A DNA stretch of 64,000 bases. Origin: Psychromonas marina (lineage in GTDB: Bacteria; Pseudomonadota; Gammaproteobacteria; Enterobacterales; Psychromonadaceae). Every line of letters begins with the position of its first letter. Position 1 is the first letter of the stretch. Where the stretch lies: NCBI RefSeq assembly GCF_030161115.1, contig NZ_BSPQ01000005.1:186001-250000 (forward strand), in the 5' to 3' direction. Made by a program: the position numbers and the translations under genes. Below, in pieces: positions 17,901 to 27,964 of this stretch. The notes beneath the pieces are model-generated. The model was not told where the DNA came from. It saw only the letters and a program-made list of their open reading frames with translations, and searched no databases.

Positions 17901-19523
17901 ATGTTGCGTCTATTCTCCCTGTTATTTTTCTGTGTCATCTCATTCAACGCCTCAGCCGCTGTAAGTGAAACGCAAGATAATTCAGCTCTGGTAGCCCTTG
18001 TTGAGCAATTACCATCCACTAAATTAAATAAGATGGCGCCGCTGATTAAAGCAATTGCTGCGACATCAACTCCCCAAGTGCAAGATATTCTTCAACCTCT
18101 AATGACAGGTGATCTATATTACCTAAAATCAAATAAGCAAGTGGTTGCCGCACACAAAAATGAGCAAAATCAGTATCAATTAACCGATGTATTAACTGCT
18201 GAAGTCTTGCCTGCTGTTGCAAAATCTGCGATTAAGAAAGTGCGTACCAATAATCGCCTGCGCGGACAGATTCGTGATCTGTTAGCTAACTTAGATCTCA
18301 CTCATCAAGATAAAACAGTGCGCCTTGAGGCTGTTAAACAGCTATTACAAAACCCTAATCAAACCGGTATTACCTCTGTCACCAACCTTATTAAAGGTGA
18401 GCAAGATGAGCAGGTGCGTGAGTTGATGTTAGTTATTTTATTAATTGATCAATTAGACACGGGTTCAACAGCGGAGAAGTTATCGGCTGCTCAACAGCTT
18501 TCAGGTCGGTTAGAGTCGAAGGTTAAAAACGAATTAGTGAAACAACTAGACCTGTTACCTGAACAACCAGAAAACGAAGAATTAAGAGCGGTATTAAGTC
18601 AATCAATTGATGATATCGAGCAACAAGCAACGGTTTATGGCTTGGTTGAAAATCTATTTTTTGGTTTAAGTTTAGGTTCGGTATTACTGCTTGCTGCGAT
18701 TGGTCTTGCTATCACCTTTGGTGTGATGGGCGTGATTAATATGGCACACGGCGAGATGATGATGCTCGGTGCTTATACCACCTACGTTATTCAACAAATG
18801 TTCCCCAATTTAATTGAGTATTCACTGTTGATGGCGGTACCTGCTGCCTTTTTAGTGTCTGGTTTTGTTGGTGTATTGATTGAGCGCGGCGTGATTCGAT
18901 TCTTGAAAGGCCGCCCATTAGAAACATTGTTAGCAACATTTGGTATCAGCCTGATTTTACAACAGTTAGTAAGAAGCGTTTTCTCACCACTTAACCGTCA
19001 AGTACAAGCACCACAGTGGATGACCGGGTCACTTGAGATTAATCCGATGTTATCGCTTACTTATAACCGTTTATACATTATTTTATTTGCATTGATGGTG
19101 TTCTTTTCACTGTTGATGATCCTTAAAAAATCTTCATTAGGATTGCATGTGCGTGCTGTTTCGCAAAACCGTGATATGGCAAGAGCACTGAGTATTAAAA
19201 GCTCATGGGTTGATGCGATCACCTTTGGTTTAGGTTCAGGTATTGCTGGTATTGCGGGTGTTGCATTGAGTCAATTAACCAATGTGGGTCCAAACCTCGG
19301 GCAAGCTTATATTATCGATTCATTCTTGGTAGTGGTATTTGGTGGTGTGGGTAACCTATGGGGAACCTTAGTGGCAGCAATGACCATGGGCACATTTAAC
19401 AAATTCCTAGAACCATCGATGGGGCCGGTATTATCAAATATTATCGTCTTGGTAGGACTTGTATTGTTTATCCAAAAACGACCTAAGGGACTATTTCCGC
19501 AGAAAGGGAGATCAGCAGACTAA
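17901..19523 (+). CDS. urtB: Urea ABC transporter, permease UrtB
   Basis: A 540-residue protein with two parts. An N-terminal signal peptide (cleavage near SFNASA) and a ~220-residue helical, charged extracytoplasmic region are followed by a LivH-type permease of about eight TM helices (~245-535), with ITFGVMGVINMAHGEMMMLGAY and the FGGVGNLWGTLVAA segment. The large N-terminal extension is usual for proteobacterial UrtB. It forms half of the urea channel with UrtC. It overlaps urtC by one base (TAATG). Confidence 0.92.
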   Translation: MLRLFSLLFFCVISFNASAAVSETQDNSALVALVEQLPSTKLNKMAPLIKAIAATSTPQVQDILQPLMTGDLYYLKSNKQVVAAHKNEQNQYQLTDVLTAEVLPAVAKSAIKKVRTNNRLRGQIRDLLANLDLTHQDKTVRLEAVKQLLQNPNQTGITSVTNLIKGEQDEQVRELMLVILLIDQLDTGSTAEKLSAAQQLSGRLESKVKNELVKQLDLLPEQPENEELRAVLSQSIDDIEQQATVYGLVENLFFGLSLGSVLLLAAIGLAITFGVMGVINMAHGEMMMLGAYTTYVIQQMFPNLIEYSLLMAVPAAFLVSGFVGVLIERGVIRFLKGRPLETLLATFGISLILQQLVRSVFSPLNRQVQAPQWMTGSLEINPMLSLTYNRLYIILFALMVFFSLLMILKKSSLGLHVRAVSQNRDMARALSIKSSWVDAITFGLGSGIAGIAGVALSQLTNVGPNLGQAYIIDSFLVVVFGGVGNLWGTLVAAMTMGTFNKFLEPSMGPVLSNIIVLVGLVLFIQKRPKGLFPQKGRSAD

Positions 19524-20686
19524 TGAAACATTTACTTAATTCACCGATGGTTAAAAAGATGAGTAGCTTGCACTTTGTGATCGCTATTCTGTTTATCTCA
19601 ACATTTTATGTGACGCTATGTAATTTAGTGTTTCCAGAAGGCTCATTACTTCACGTGAGTGATTACACAGTGAGCCTGTTAGGCAAATACCTATGTTATG
19701 CGTTGCTCGCTTTAGCGGTTGATCTGGTGTGGGGATACTGTGGCATTTTGAGTCTCGGTCACGGTGCATTCTTTGCACTAGGTGGCTACGCAATGGGCAT
19801 GTATCTGATGCGTCAGATCGGAGATCGTGGCGTGTATGGTAACCCTGAATTGCCTGACTTTATGGTGTTCCTGAACTGGACTGAACTGCCTTGGTATTGG
19901 GCGGGATCCGATAACGCCTTTGTGATGATCCTCTTGGTATTTGCAGGCCCTGGTTTATTGGCTTACATCTTTGGTAGCTTGGCGTTCCGCTCACGTGTGA
20001 GTGGTGTATATCTATCGATTATGACCCAAGCGATGACCTATGCGCTGTTACTTTCGTTTTTCCGAAACGAGATGGGCTTTGGTGGTAACAATGGTTTAAC
20101 TGACTTTAAAGAGATCTTTGGTTTCTCACTACAGTCACCAAATACCAAACTAGCGCTATTTATCGCAACCGCAGTGGCACTCGCCATCGGTTATGCGATT
20201 AGCCACTTTATTGTTAACTCAAAAATGGGACGTGTAGTCACTGCGATTCGTGATGCAGAAGATCGTGTCCGTTTTGTAGGATACAAACCGCAACATTATA
20301 AAGTGTGGATCTTCGTCGTATCGGCAATGCTTGCAGGTGTTGCGGGTGCGTTATATGTACCGCAAGTGGGTATTATTAATCCCGGAGAATTCTCTCCTTT
20401 AAACTCTATTGAGATTGTCATTTGGGTTGCAATTGGTGGTCGTGGCACCTTATACGGTGCATTGGTTGGCGCGGTGGTCGTGAGTTACGCGAAAACACGT
20501 TTTACCGCGATTATGCCAGAAGCTTGGTTATTTGGCCTAGGTGGTTTGTTTGTATTAGTGACACTGTTATTACCAAAAGGATTAGCAGGTTTAGTGTCAA
20601 ACTTAATGGATAAAGTCGATCCACCAAGTAAAGCCAAACAGTCTGAAGATCCTGCGTTACAAGCAACTACTGCGGAGAACAAATAA
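19523..20686 (+). CDS. urtC: Urea ABC transporter, permease UrtC
   Basis: A 387-residue LivM-type inner-membrane permease with about ten hydrophobic helices. Family segments include LVWGYCGILSLGHGAFFALGG and WVAIGGRGTLYGALVGA near the C-terminal third. It pairs with UrtB to form the translocation pore. The start is fused to the urtB stop (TAATG), and the end overlaps urtD the same way, so the genes are translationally coupled. Confidence 0.92.
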   Translation: MKHLLNSPMVKKMSSLHFVIAILFISTFYVTLCNLVFPEGSLLHVSDYTVSLLGKYLCYALLALAVDLVWGYCGILSLGHGAFFALGGYAMGMYLMRQIGDRGVYGNPELPDFMVFLNWTELPWYWAGSDNAFVMILLVFAGPGLLAYIFGSLAFRSRVSGVYLSIMTQAMTYALLLSFFRNEMGFGGNNGLTDFKEIFGFSLQSPNTKLALFIATAVALAIGYAISHFIVNSKMGRVVTAIRDAEDRVRFVGYKPQHYKVWIFVVSAMLAGVAGALYVPQVGIINPGEFSPLNSIEIVIWVAIGGRGTLYGALVGAVVVSYAKTRFTAIMPEAWLFGLGGLFVLVTLLLPKGLAGLVSNLMDKVDPPSKAKQSEDPALQATTAENK

Positions 20687-21495
20687 TGATAGTAGATAAA
20701 CATGGTTCGCCGCTTTCTACCTTAAAAAGCGATAGCCCAGATACTAAACATGGGATGATCCTATACGTTGAGGATGTCAGCGTTAGTTTTGATGGTTTTA
20801 AAGCCCTGAACGATCTTAATTTATATATTGGCGATGGTGAATTACGCTGTCTAATTGGCGCTAATGGTGCGGGTAAAACGACCTTAATGGATGTTATTAC
20901 CGGTAAAACGCGTCCTGATACGGGCAAAGTTAGTTTTGGTCAGCAAATTGATCTATTGCAACTTGATGAATCAGAGATCGCCCGTGCAGGTATTGGCCGT
21001 AAGTTTCAAAAACCAACTGTATTTGAAGCACTGAGTGTATTTGAAAACCTTGAATTGAGCCTTGCTGGTGACAAAGGTATTTGGAACGCGCTTTTTCATA
21101 AATTGAGTGGCGAACAAAAAGATAAGATCGATGAAGTACTCACCACCATCGGTTTAACGGCTGAGCAGCATTACCCTGCGGGTCGTTTGTCTCATGGTCA
21201 AAAGCAGTGGTTAGAGATTGGTATGTTATTAGCAGCAGAGCCGCGTATGTTGTTAGTGGATGAACCCGTTGCTGGTATGACTGCGCAAGAAACAGAGCGT
21301 ACAGCGGAGTTATTAACCTCCTTAGCAGGAAAGCATTCTGTGGTAGTGGTTGAACATGATATGGCTTTTGTTCGCTCTATTGCGCGTAAGGTAACGGTAT
21401 TACATCAAGGCTCGGTATTAGCGGAAGGGTCGATGGATGAGATTCAAGAGAACAAAGATGTTCGTGAAGTTTATTTAGGCGAGGAGCAAGCGTAA
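20686..21495 (+). CDS. urtD: Urea ABC transporter, ATP-binding protein UrtD
   Basis: A 269-residue LivG-type ATPase. A ~24-residue variable N-terminus precedes VEDVSVSFDGFKALNDL, then Walker A GANGAGKTT, the signature LSHGQKQWLEIG, Walker B LLVDEPVAGM and the switch EHDMAFV. LSHGQKQW in place of LSGGQ is characteristic of UrtD. It is one of two nucleotide-binding subunits of the urea importer, with UrtE. Confidence 0.92.
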   Translation: MIVDKHGSPLSTLKSDSPDTKHGMILYVEDVSVSFDGFKALNDLNLYIGDGELRCLIGANGAGKTTLMDVITGKTRPDTGKVSFGQQIDLLQLDESEIARAGIGRKFQKPTVFEALSVFENLELSLAGDKGIWNALFHKLSGEQKDKIDEVLTTIGLTAEQHYPAGRLSHGQKQWLEIGMLLAAEPRMLLVDEPVAGMTAQETERTAELLTSLAGKHSVVVVEHDMAFVRSIARKVTVLHQGSVLAEGSMDEIQENKDVREVYLGEEQA

Positions 21496-21497
21496 CC

Positions 21498-22193
21498 ATG
21501 ATCGAATTAACAGCTGTAAATCAAAAGTATGGTGGCACGCAGATCCTATGGGATCTTGACCTGAAAATTAAAAAAGGATCACGTACCTGTATTATGGGCC
21601 GTAACGGTGTGGGCAAAACAACACTGTTAAAAACCATCATGGGGCTGTTACCGATCAGCTCCGGCAGTCTTATGATTAATGATTTGGATATGAGTAAGGG
21701 CAGCGTTGAAAAACGCCCTGAGATTGGTGTTGGTTATGTACCACAGGGGCGTCATATATTTCCGCAATTGACGGTTGAAGAAAACCTAAAAATCAGTTTA
21801 AATTGTAAAAGACAAACGAGTAAAACCATTCCGAATCATATATTTAAACTTTTTCCTGTGTTGAAAGAGATGTTACATCGTCGTGGTGGTGATTTATCGG
21901 GTGGGCAGCAACAACAGTTAGCAATTGGGCGTGCGTTAGTGCTCAATCCTGATATATTGATATTAGATGAGCCCAATGAAGGGATTCAACCTAACATTGT
22001 GCAACTAATACGTGATGTATTATTAAAACTAAACAAAGAAAATGGCATGACCATTATCTTGGTAGAGCAGAAATTACCTTTTGCACGCGCTGTAGGGGAG
22101 AATTTCCACTTAATGGAAAAGGGGCAGGTGATTGCCTCGGGCGAGATGAGCGAACTAGACGATGAGTTAGTGAGTAAATATCTCGCCGTATAA
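21498..22193 (+). CDS. urtE: Urea ABC transporter, ATP-binding protein UrtE
   Basis: A 231-residue LivF-type ATPase with Walker A GRNGVGKTT, the GYVPQGRHIFPQLTVEENL segment typical of UrtE, the signature LSGGQQQQLAIGRAL, Walker B LILDEPNEGIQP and the switch region VEQKLPFA. It starts two bases after urtD and completes the urtABCDE set. The urease genes follow after an 80-base gap without a clear terminator, so transport and hydrolysis may share a transcript. Confidence 0.92.
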   Translation: MIELTAVNQKYGGTQILWDLDLKIKKGSRTCIMGRNGVGKTTLLKTIMGLLPISSGSLMINDLDMSKGSVEKRPEIGVGYVPQGRHIFPQLTVEENLKISLNCKRQTSKTIPNHIFKLFPVLKEMLHRRGGDLSGGQQQQLAIGRALVLNPDILILDEPNEGIQPNIVQLIRDVLLKLNKENGMTIILVEQKLPFARAVGENFHLMEKGQVIASGEMSELDDELVSKYLAV

Positions 22194-22272
22194 CGCTGTC
22201 ACTTTAATGGCGAAGTCCATAGCATTGACAGGTTATCGCGTAATCATGTAGTTACGTAATTTTAGGGAAAAA

Positions 22273-23181
22273 ATGATAACAACAGAAGCTCCGAGAGCAG
22301 TACTTAATAAGCCAGTGAAAAATCACTGGTTTGCGCATTTAATGCTTGAATTTAGTGATACCCCCGTGGGTACACAGCTAACACGTACCCAGCGTAAAGG
22401 CCCGCTTTCCGTACAAAAAGCGTTTTATCCCGAAGGGCGCGACTGCGCGCATATCTATCTATTACATCCACCTGCTGGCATTGTGTCTGGCGACGAACTG
22501 CGTATCAGTGTCAATATAAAAAACAATGCGCATCTTCTGTTTACGACGCCCGGTGCAGGGCGTTTCTATCGTGCGCGTACTAACTTAGAGATTGGTGATG
22601 CTAAGCAAGCACAAATTACCAAACTGATTCTTGAAGCGGATGCAAAGTGTGAAAACTTTCCGCAAGAAACCATTGTTTATGAAGGCGCAGATGGTTTTAA
22701 TACCGTTGATATCGAACTGACTTCAAGCAGCGTTTATTTAGGTTGGGATATCACTTGTTTAGGTTTACCCGATTCTGACCAACCCTTTATTGAGGGTAAA
22801 TACTGTCAGTTAAACCGTCTATTTTGCGACGGTAAACTTATCTACCATGATCGCATCGCATTATCCCCTGAGAATAGCTTATTAACTCACCCCGCTGGCT
22901 TAGCTAATAACAGCGTCTTTGCTACCTTTTTAGCTTATGCGTCTGCAATACTCACGGATCAGTATCAGCGTAAAGATCTGCTGGATCTGATGCGTGACAA
23001 GATCACTGAGCAAGGTGCGCAGACAAATATCAGCATCACCGATATTGATGGATTATTAGTTATCCGTTATTTAGGTGCGCACGCACAGCAGTGTAAACAA
23101 TTGTTTATTAGCCTATGGGAAATATTACGCCCGTTACTGGTTGATAAAGCCGCGTTACAACCTCGAATTTGGCATACATAA
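22273..23181 (+). CDS. ureD: Urease accessory protein UreD (UreH)
   Basis: A 302-residue urease maturation chaperone. It has the family segments HIYLLHPPAGIVSGDELRI, LFTTPGAGRFYRA and the central LGWDITCLGLP. UreD binds apo-urease and, with UreF and UreG, lets nickel reach the active site. It is placed first in a ureDABC-EFG order common in gammaproteobacteria. The GGGAAAAA ribosome site lies just before the ATG. Confidence 0.92.
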   Translation: MITTEAPRAVLNKPVKNHWFAHLMLEFSDTPVGTQLTRTQRKGPLSVQKAFYPEGRDCAHIYLLHPPAGIVSGDELRISVNIKNNAHLLFTTPGAGRFYRARTNLEIGDAKQAQITKLILEADAKCENFPQETIVYEGADGFNTVDIELTSSSVYLGWDITCLGLPDSDQPFIEGKYCQLNRLFCDGKLIYHDRIALSPENSLLTHPAGLANNSVFATFLAYASAILTDQYQRKDLLDLMRDKITEQGAQTNISITDIDGLLVIRYLGAHAQQCKQLFISLWEILRPLLVDKAALQPRIWHT

Positions 23182-23193
23182 AAAGAGATCATT

Positions 23194-23496
23194 ATGGATT
23201 TATTACCAAGAGAAAAAGACAAGTTACTGATTTTTACTGCAGCATTATTGGCTGAACGCCGTCTAAATCGTGGCTTAAAACTTAATTATCCAGAAGCGAT
23301 GGCGTATATCTCAATGGAGATTATTGAAGGCGCGCGAGATGGTAAAAGCGTTGCCGAGATGATGGATTATGGTCGAACATTATTAACCCGTGATCAGGTA
23401 ATGGATGGCATTGCAGAGATGATCTCTGATGTGCAAGTTGAAGCAACATTTGTTGATGGTACAAAACTAGTGACAGTGCATAACCCAATTATTTAA
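23194..23496 (+). CDS. ureA: Urease subunit gamma
   Basis: A 100-residue subunit, the exact length of bacterial UreA. It has [31 protein letters not shown] and the C-terminal [12 protein letters not shown]. It assembles with UreB and UreC as (alpha-beta-gamma)3. Spacing to ureD and ureB is about 12 bases on each side. Confidence 0.96.
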   Translation: MDLLPREKDKLLIFTAALLAERRLNRGLKLNYPEAMAYISMEIIEGARDGKSVAEMMDYGRTLLTRDQVMDGIAEMISDVQVEATFVDGTKLVTVHNPII

Positions 23497-23507
23497 TGGA
23501 GTAAATA

Positions 23508-23837
23508 ATGATTCCAGGTGAAATAAAAACCGATAGCGGTAATCGAGAACTCAATGTAGGTCGTGAACAATTAACAGTCACGGTTGCAAACTCTGGCGAC
23601 AGACCCATTCAAGTTGGCTCGCATTATCACTTTTACGAAGTTAACAGTGCGTTGATCTTTGATCGCGAAATCACCAAGGGTTATCGTTTAGATATTACCT
23701 CAAGTACCGCGGTTCGTTTTGAACCAGGACAACAACGACAAGTTACCCTTATTCCCTATCGCGGTAAGCGCCGTGTATTCGGTTTTCGTGGTGATATTCA
23801 AGGTGATCTTGTAGGTAATACAGAGGGAGATAAATAA
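23508..23837 (+). CDS. ureB: Urease subunit beta
   Basis: A 109-residue beta subunit with [11 protein letters not shown] at the N-terminus, [11 protein letters not shown] and VRFEPGQ in the core, matching UreB. It is a separate gene from ureA, as in Klebsiella, rather than fused as in Helicobacter. It ends two bases before ureC. Confidence 0.96.
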   Translation: MIPGEIKTDSGNRELNVGREQLTVTVANSGDRPIQVGSHYHFYEVNSALIFDREITKGYRLDITSSTAVRFEPGQQRQVTLIPYRGKRRVFGFRGDIQGDLVGNTEGDK

Positions 23838-23839
23838 CC

Positions 23840-25543
23840 ATGGCAACGATTGATAAGCATTCTTACGCACATATGTTTGGACCAACGGTAGGGGATCGTG
23901 TTCGTTTAGCAGATACCGACTTATGGTTAGAAGTTGAAAAAGATTTCACTGAGTATGGTGAAGAGGTCACCTTTGGCGGCGGTAAAGTGATTCGTGATGG
24001 CATGGGGCAGAGCCAAGCCTCTTGTTTGGAAACCGTCGATGTGGTGATTACTAACGCATTGATTGTTGACCATTGGGGCATTGTTAAAGCCGACGTTGGT
24101 ATTAAAGACGGACGTATTGCGATTATTGGTAAAGCAGGTAACCCAGACATTCAAGATAATATCGATATTGAGATCGGGGCGGGTACTGAAGTGATTGCCG
24201 GTGAAGGTCAAATATTAACCGCTGGTGGCATAGACGCACATATCCATTTTATCTGCCCACAGCAGGTTGAAGAAGCACAAATGTCAGGTGTTACTACTAT
24301 GATTGGTGGCGGTACAGGTCCTGCAACAGGGACTAAAGCCACGACCTGTACACCGGGACCTTGGAATATTCATAAAATGTTGCAAGCAACCAACGATTTT
24401 GCGATGAATTTTGGCTTTTTAGGAAAAGGTAACGTGAGTTTACCGCAAGCCATTGAAGAGCAAATTGAAGCGGGAGTGTGTGGTTTAAAACTGCATGAAG
24501 ATTGGGGTACAACACCTGCAGCTATTGATAACTGTTTATCGGTTGCTGAGCGCTACGATGTACAAGTTGCGATTCATACAGATACGCTGAATGAATCGGG
24601 CTTTTTAGAAGATACATTAGGCGCATTTAAAGGCCGTACCATTCATACCTACCACACTGAAGGTGCGGGTGGTGGTCACTCTCCAGATATTATTCGTGCC
24701 TGTGGCGAGCCCAATGTTTTACCCTCTTCAACAAACCCAACAAGACCCTATACGGTTAATACTATTGATGAGCATTTAGATATGTTGATGGTATGCCATC
24801 ATCTAAATCCATCTATTCCAGAAGATGTTGCCTTTGCTGATTCGCGTATTCGTAAAGAGAGTATCGCAGCAGAAGATATCATGCATGACTTAGGCGCAAT
24901 CAGTATGATTTCCTCTGATTCACAAGCGATGGGGCGTGTTGGTGAGATGATCACTCGTACCTGGCAGACAGCACACAAAATGAAACAACAACGTGGACCG
25001 TTAGCACCAGATACTGAACGTAATGACAATTTCCGTATTAAACGTTATATCGCTAAATACACGATTAACCCTGCAATCAGTCACGGGGTTAGCCATGAAG
25101 TTGGCTCGATTGAAGTAGGTAAATTAGCCGATTTAGTATTATGGAAACCGGCGTTCTTTGGCATTAAGCCTGCGATGATCATGAAATCTGGCTTTATTGC
25201 AGCTGCGCCAATGGGTGATGCCAATGCATCAATCCCAACACCACAGCCTGTTTATTATCGTCCGATGTTTGGTTCATTTGGTAGTGCTGCGGCAAAGACC
25301 TCAATGACCTTTCTATCGCAAGCTGCCATTGATAAAAATGTACCTGAAATTGTGGGCATGACACGCATGGTTGGTGTGTGTAAAAACACCCGTAATATCG
25401 GTAAAAAAGACATGATTCATAATGATTGGATGCCAAAGATTGAAGTGGATCCACAAACCTATGAAGTACGTGCAAATGGTGAATTACTGACTTGTGAGCC
25501 TGCAACAGAGTTGCCGTTGGCACAGCGTTACACCCTGTTCTAA
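23840..25543 (+). CDS. ureC: Urease subunit alpha (catalytic)
   Basis: A 567-residue amidohydrolase that splits urea into ammonia and carbamate at a di-nickel centre. Residue numbers match the Klebsiella enzyme: the carbamylated Lys217 is in GLKLHEDWG, and the flap Cys319-His320 pair is in MVCHHLN. The metal-binding GGIDAHIHF is at ~132-140. All key residues are intact, so it should be active once loaded with nickel. The cytoplasmic product feeds ammonium assimilation. The following ~200-base gap holds a MITE-like inverted repeat. Confidence 0.97.
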   Translation: MATIDKHSYAHMFGPTVGDRVRLADTDLWLEVEKDFTEYGEEVTFGGGKVIRDGMGQSQASCLETVDVVITNALIVDHWGIVKADVGIKDGRIAIIGKAGNPDIQDNIDIEIGAGTEVIAGEGQILTAGGIDAHIHFICPQQVEEAQMSGVTTMIGGGTGPATGTKATTCTPGPWNIHKMLQATNDFAMNFGFLGKGNVSLPQAIEEQIEAGVCGLKLHEDWGTTPAAIDNCLSVAERYDVQVAIHTDTLNESGFLEDTLGAFKGRTIHTYHTEGAGGGHSPDIIRACGEPNVLPSSTNPTRPYTVNTIDEHLDMLMVCHHLNPSIPEDVAFADSRIRKESIAAEDIMHDLGAISMISSDSQAMGRVGEMITRTWQTAHKMKQQRGPLAPDTERNDNFRIKRYIAKYTINPAISHGVSHEVGSIEVGKLADLVLWKPAFFGIKPAMIMKSGFIAAAPMGDANASIPTPQPVYYRPMFGSFGSAAAKTSMTFLSQAAIDKNVPEIVGMTRMVGVCKNTRNIGKKDMIHNDWMPKIEVDPQTYEVRANGELLTCEPATELPLAQRYTLF

Positions 25544-25668
25544 TTTTTACTGCGTAGGAGAACTTTAGTCGGCATTGTCTGCACTTTTATTTTAATCACA
25601 TATGGAACATATGCTCATAAAATAAAAGTTTGACGGCTTTGCCTAAAGCCCTCCTACTGTGTAAAAAA
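25544..25668. repeat. MITE-like long imperfect inverted repeat between ureC and ureE
   Basis: Two ~51-base arms, about 80% matching, face each other across a ~23-base centre. The outer ends are TTTTTACTGCGTAGGAG and the reverse complement of CTCCTACTGTGTAAAAAA; the inner ends are ACTTTTATTTTA and TAAAATAAAAGT; and the loop holds two CATATG copies. It has no coding potential. The form fits a miniature inverted-repeat element or a large RNA stem that separates structural from accessory urease genes. Confidence 0.6.
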
Positions 25669-25691
25669 GTAGATGTTTTGTGAACCTTAAA

Positions 25692-25719
25692 AATAAAGAA
25701 TAAAGAATAAAGAATAAAA
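25692..25719. repeat. 7-base tandem repeat upstream of ureE
   Basis: AATAAAG is repeated three times in tandem with a fourth partial copy, lying between the inverted repeat and the ureE ribosome site. Such short tandem tracts can change length by slippage and so alter spacing upstream of ureE. Confidence 0.75.
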
Positions 25720-25745
25720 ACAAGAAAATAGGAAACAGATAAACA

Positions 25746-26246
25746 ATGTTAAAAGCTTTTGAAAGACTGGATCATACCCATGATGAAATAAGTGATTCGA
25801 TCACCTTAGATCAAGATACGCGTAAAAAATCACGTATTAAAGGGATCACCGATAAAGGTGCGGATATCGGCATCTTCGTTGAACGTGGTCACCCGTTATT
25901 GGTTGGTGAAATATTAAAAACAGAATGTGGTTTATTAATTGAAGTGAAAGGCCAAGCAGAAGACGTTTCAACGGCGATTGGCACTGACTGGCTAACGTTT
26001 AGTAAAGTTTGTTACCACCTGGGCAATCGCCACACCACGCTGCAAGTGGGCGAGTTGTGGGTACGTTTTAAGCCAGACCATGTGTTAGAAGAGCTCGCTG
26101 AAAAGTACGGCTTAACGATTGATAAAACCCCTGCGGTCTTTGAACCTGAAAATGGGGCTTACGCTAAACGTGCAGGTGGACACAGTCATAGCCATTCACA
26201 TGATGAAAGTCACGGGCATAGCCACGGTAATGGCCATGCACATTAA
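25746..26246 (+). CDS. ureE: Urease accessory protein UreE (nickel chaperone)
   Basis: A 166-residue metallochaperone. The N-terminal domain (~1-75) and the metal-binding ferredoxin-like domain with [14 protein letters not shown] (~85-100) are typical. The last ~23 residues alternate histidine with Ser/Gly/Asp (about 10 His), a nickel-storing tail as in Klebsiella UreE. It hands nickel to the UreDFG complex. The end overlaps ureF. Confidence 0.93.
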   Translation: MLKAFERLDHTHDEISDSITLDQDTRKKSRIKGITDKGADIGIFVERGHPLLVGEILKTECGLLIEVKGQAEDVSTAIGTDWLTFSKVCYHLGNRHTTLQVGELWVRFKPDHVLEELAEKYGLTIDKTPAVFEPENGAYAKRAGGHSHSHSHDESHGHSHGNGHAH

Positions 26247-26931
26247 TAGCGCTGATCCAACCAAGCTTAATCGCTTACTGCAACTATGCAGTGCTAACTT
26301 ACCCGTGGGCGGATTTTCATTTTCGCAGGGGTTGGAATATGCGATCGAGATGGAGTGGGTTAGTTGTCAAAAAAGCACATTTGATTGGATCGAACTGAAC
26401 TTAAATGAGTCGATTGCGCGTACCGATTTAGCGCTGATAAAGCGTCTTTATCAAGCGCTACAAGATAATGATTTTGAGCGCTTTAAGCGCTACAGCGAGT
26501 TATTGATCGCTTGCCGAGAAAGTAGCGAGCTACGCCTTGCAGATGTTGCGATGGGGAAAGCGTTCGTTCGCCTTTTGAAGAATCTCGATAGTGTTGATAG
26601 TACGCCTTATCATCCGTTATTTGCTAAGCAGGAGGTCAGCTTTGTCGCTGTTTTTGCAGTTGCTGCTTACCTCTGCAAACTCGATTTAGTCTCTGCGCAA
26701 AGTGGTTACTGTTGGACCTACCTTGATAATCAAGTCGCTGCTGCGACCAAGTTGGTGCCATTAGGGCAAACCCAAGCGCAAAATCTATTGTTTGAGTTAA
26801 GTGAAAAAGTAAGCTCGGCCATTCAAATAGCAAACAGTATAGAAACTGCAGATATCGGCGCGAGTCTGCCACGACTTGCGATGGCAAGCGCTTGGCATGA
26901 GACTCAGTACACACGTTTATTTAGATCCTAA
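26230..26931 (+). CDS. ureF: Urease accessory protein UreF
   Basis: An all-helical ~233-residue maturation factor with the family opening [25 protein letters not shown]. It bridges UreD and UreG and gates GTP hydrolysis. The start is not certain: ATGs at 26230 and 26236 both lie inside the end of ureE and both lack a strong ribosome site, which suggests coupled translation. The frame is open back to 26119, but that would read through the UreE His-rich coding region. Confidence 0.9.
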   Translation: MAMHINSADPTKLNRLLQLCSANLPVGGFSFSQGLEYAIEMEWVSCQKSTFDWIELNLNESIARTDLALIKRLYQALQDNDFERFKRYSELLIACRESSELRLADVAMGKAFVRLLKNLDSVDSTPYHPLFAKQEVSFVAVFAVAAYLCKLDLVSAQSGYCWTYLDNQVAAATKLVPLGQTQAQNLLFELSEKVSSAIQIANSIETADIGASLPRLAMASAWHETQYTRLFRS

Positions 26932-26971
26932 AAACTAAATTATTCTATTACAGAAAAAATGAGAGAAAAAC

Positions 26972-27583
26972 ATGAGAAAGAAACAGTTATTACGTATCGG
27001 TGTAGGTGGTCCAGTCGGTTCAGGTAAAACCGCATTATTAAGCCAATTATGTTTAGCGCTACGCGATAAGTATTCGATGGCTGTCGTGACAAACGATATC
27101 TACACCTATGAAGATGCGCAGTTTTTAACGCGTAACGATGCATTGAGTGCAGATCGTATTATGGGTGTTGAAACAGGTGGTTGTCCGCATACTGCGATTC
27201 GTGAAGATGCATCAATGAACCTTGCTGCGATTGATGAGTTACATGAACGTCATCCAGATCTTGATTTTGTATTGGTTGAGAGTGGCGGTGATAACCTCAG
27301 TGCAACCTTCAGCCCAGAGCTATCTGACTTAACTTTGTATGTTATCGATGTTTCTGCGGGTGATAAAATTCCACGTAAAGGCGGCCCAGGTATTACTAAA
27401 TCTGACCTGTTGATCATCAACAAAATCGATGTTGCAGACTTAGTTGGCGCTTCATTAGATGTAATGGACAGAGATGCGAAGAAGATGCGTGGCGACAAAC
27501 CTTTTGTATTTAGTAATATGAAAACACAGCAAGGTTTAGCAGAGATCATCGAATTCATCGAAACACAGGGCATGTTGAAGTAA
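26972..27583 (+). CDS. ureG: Urease accessory GTPase UreG
   Basis: A 203-residue SIMIBI GTPase with P-loop [12 protein letters not shown] (~10-21), [15 protein letters not shown], the metal-binding Cys-Pro-His in [15 protein letters not shown], and the nucleotide motif [15 protein letters not shown] hydrolysis drives nickel delivery and lysine carbamylation of UreC. It is preceded by GAGAGAAAAAC as ribosome site and followed by a small gene on the same strand. Confidence 0.96.
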   Translation: MRKKQLLRIGVGGPVGSGKTALLSQLCLALRDKYSMAVVTNDIYTYEDAQFLTRNDALSADRIMGVETGGCPHTAIREDASMNLAAIDELHERHPDLDFVLVESGGDNLSATFSPELSDLTLYVIDVSAGDKIPRKGGPGITKSDLLIINKIDVADLVGASLDVMDRDAKKMRGDKPFVFSNMKTQQGLAEIIEFIETQGMLK

Positions 27584-27638
27584 GCGTTTTTGCTTCTCGC
27601 TAGCCACTAAAAATTAATAACTATTACTAGGAAATACT

Positions 27639-27818
27639 ATGAAATTTTTTACCCTTATTTTTGCTTTATTACTCTCTTCACAGGCTTTTGCACATCACCC
27701 TCATCTGATGTCTAGTGATGCAATGCACTCAATTTACCACGCTATTTTTTGGATATTATGTGGCGTTGTTGTAGTGAAAGCAGTGAGTTACTTTAAAGCG
27801 AAAAGAAAACAAAAATAA
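27639..27818 (+). CDS. Small exported or membrane protein downstream of ureG
   Basis: A 59-residue ORF. It starts MKFFTLIFALLLSSQAFA, a clear signal-peptide-like sequence, followed by histidine-rich HHPHLMSS. A hydrophobic segment (IFWILCGVVVVKAV, ~36-49) and a Lys/Arg-rich C-terminus follow. AGGAAATACT before the ATG is a good ribosome site, 55 bases after ureG. I do not recognise the family. The His cluster and location make a nickel or urease link possible, but that is inference only. Confidence 0.65.
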   Translation: MKFFTLIFALLLSSQAFAHHPHLMSSDAMHSIYHAIFWILCGVVVVKAVSYFKAKRKQK

Positions 27819-27892
27819 CATATTGCTTAGGTATAAGTAGTTCAGAGAACTGGACGCAGGCTCTTGTTATATATATCTTAATCGTAAAATAG

Positions 27893-27928
27893 AACAGCAA
27901 GCTCACCTGAAAGGTTGAGCTTGCTGTT
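27893..27928. terminator. Hairpin between the urease module and the Kef-type antiporter
   Basis: A near-perfect 16-17-base-pair stem (AACAGCAAGCTCACCT with AGGTTGAGCTTGCTGTT) and a 3-base loop between two convergent genes. No long T run is present on either side, so termination strength is uncertain. Confidence 0.6.
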
Positions 27929-27964
27929 GAAGTGCGTAACTTACTTGTTTGGTACGCAGGGCTT

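Noticed and set aside
24799-25523. Minus-strand ORFs within ureC
   Set aside because: They overlap the highly conserved urease alpha subunit and have no support of their own.
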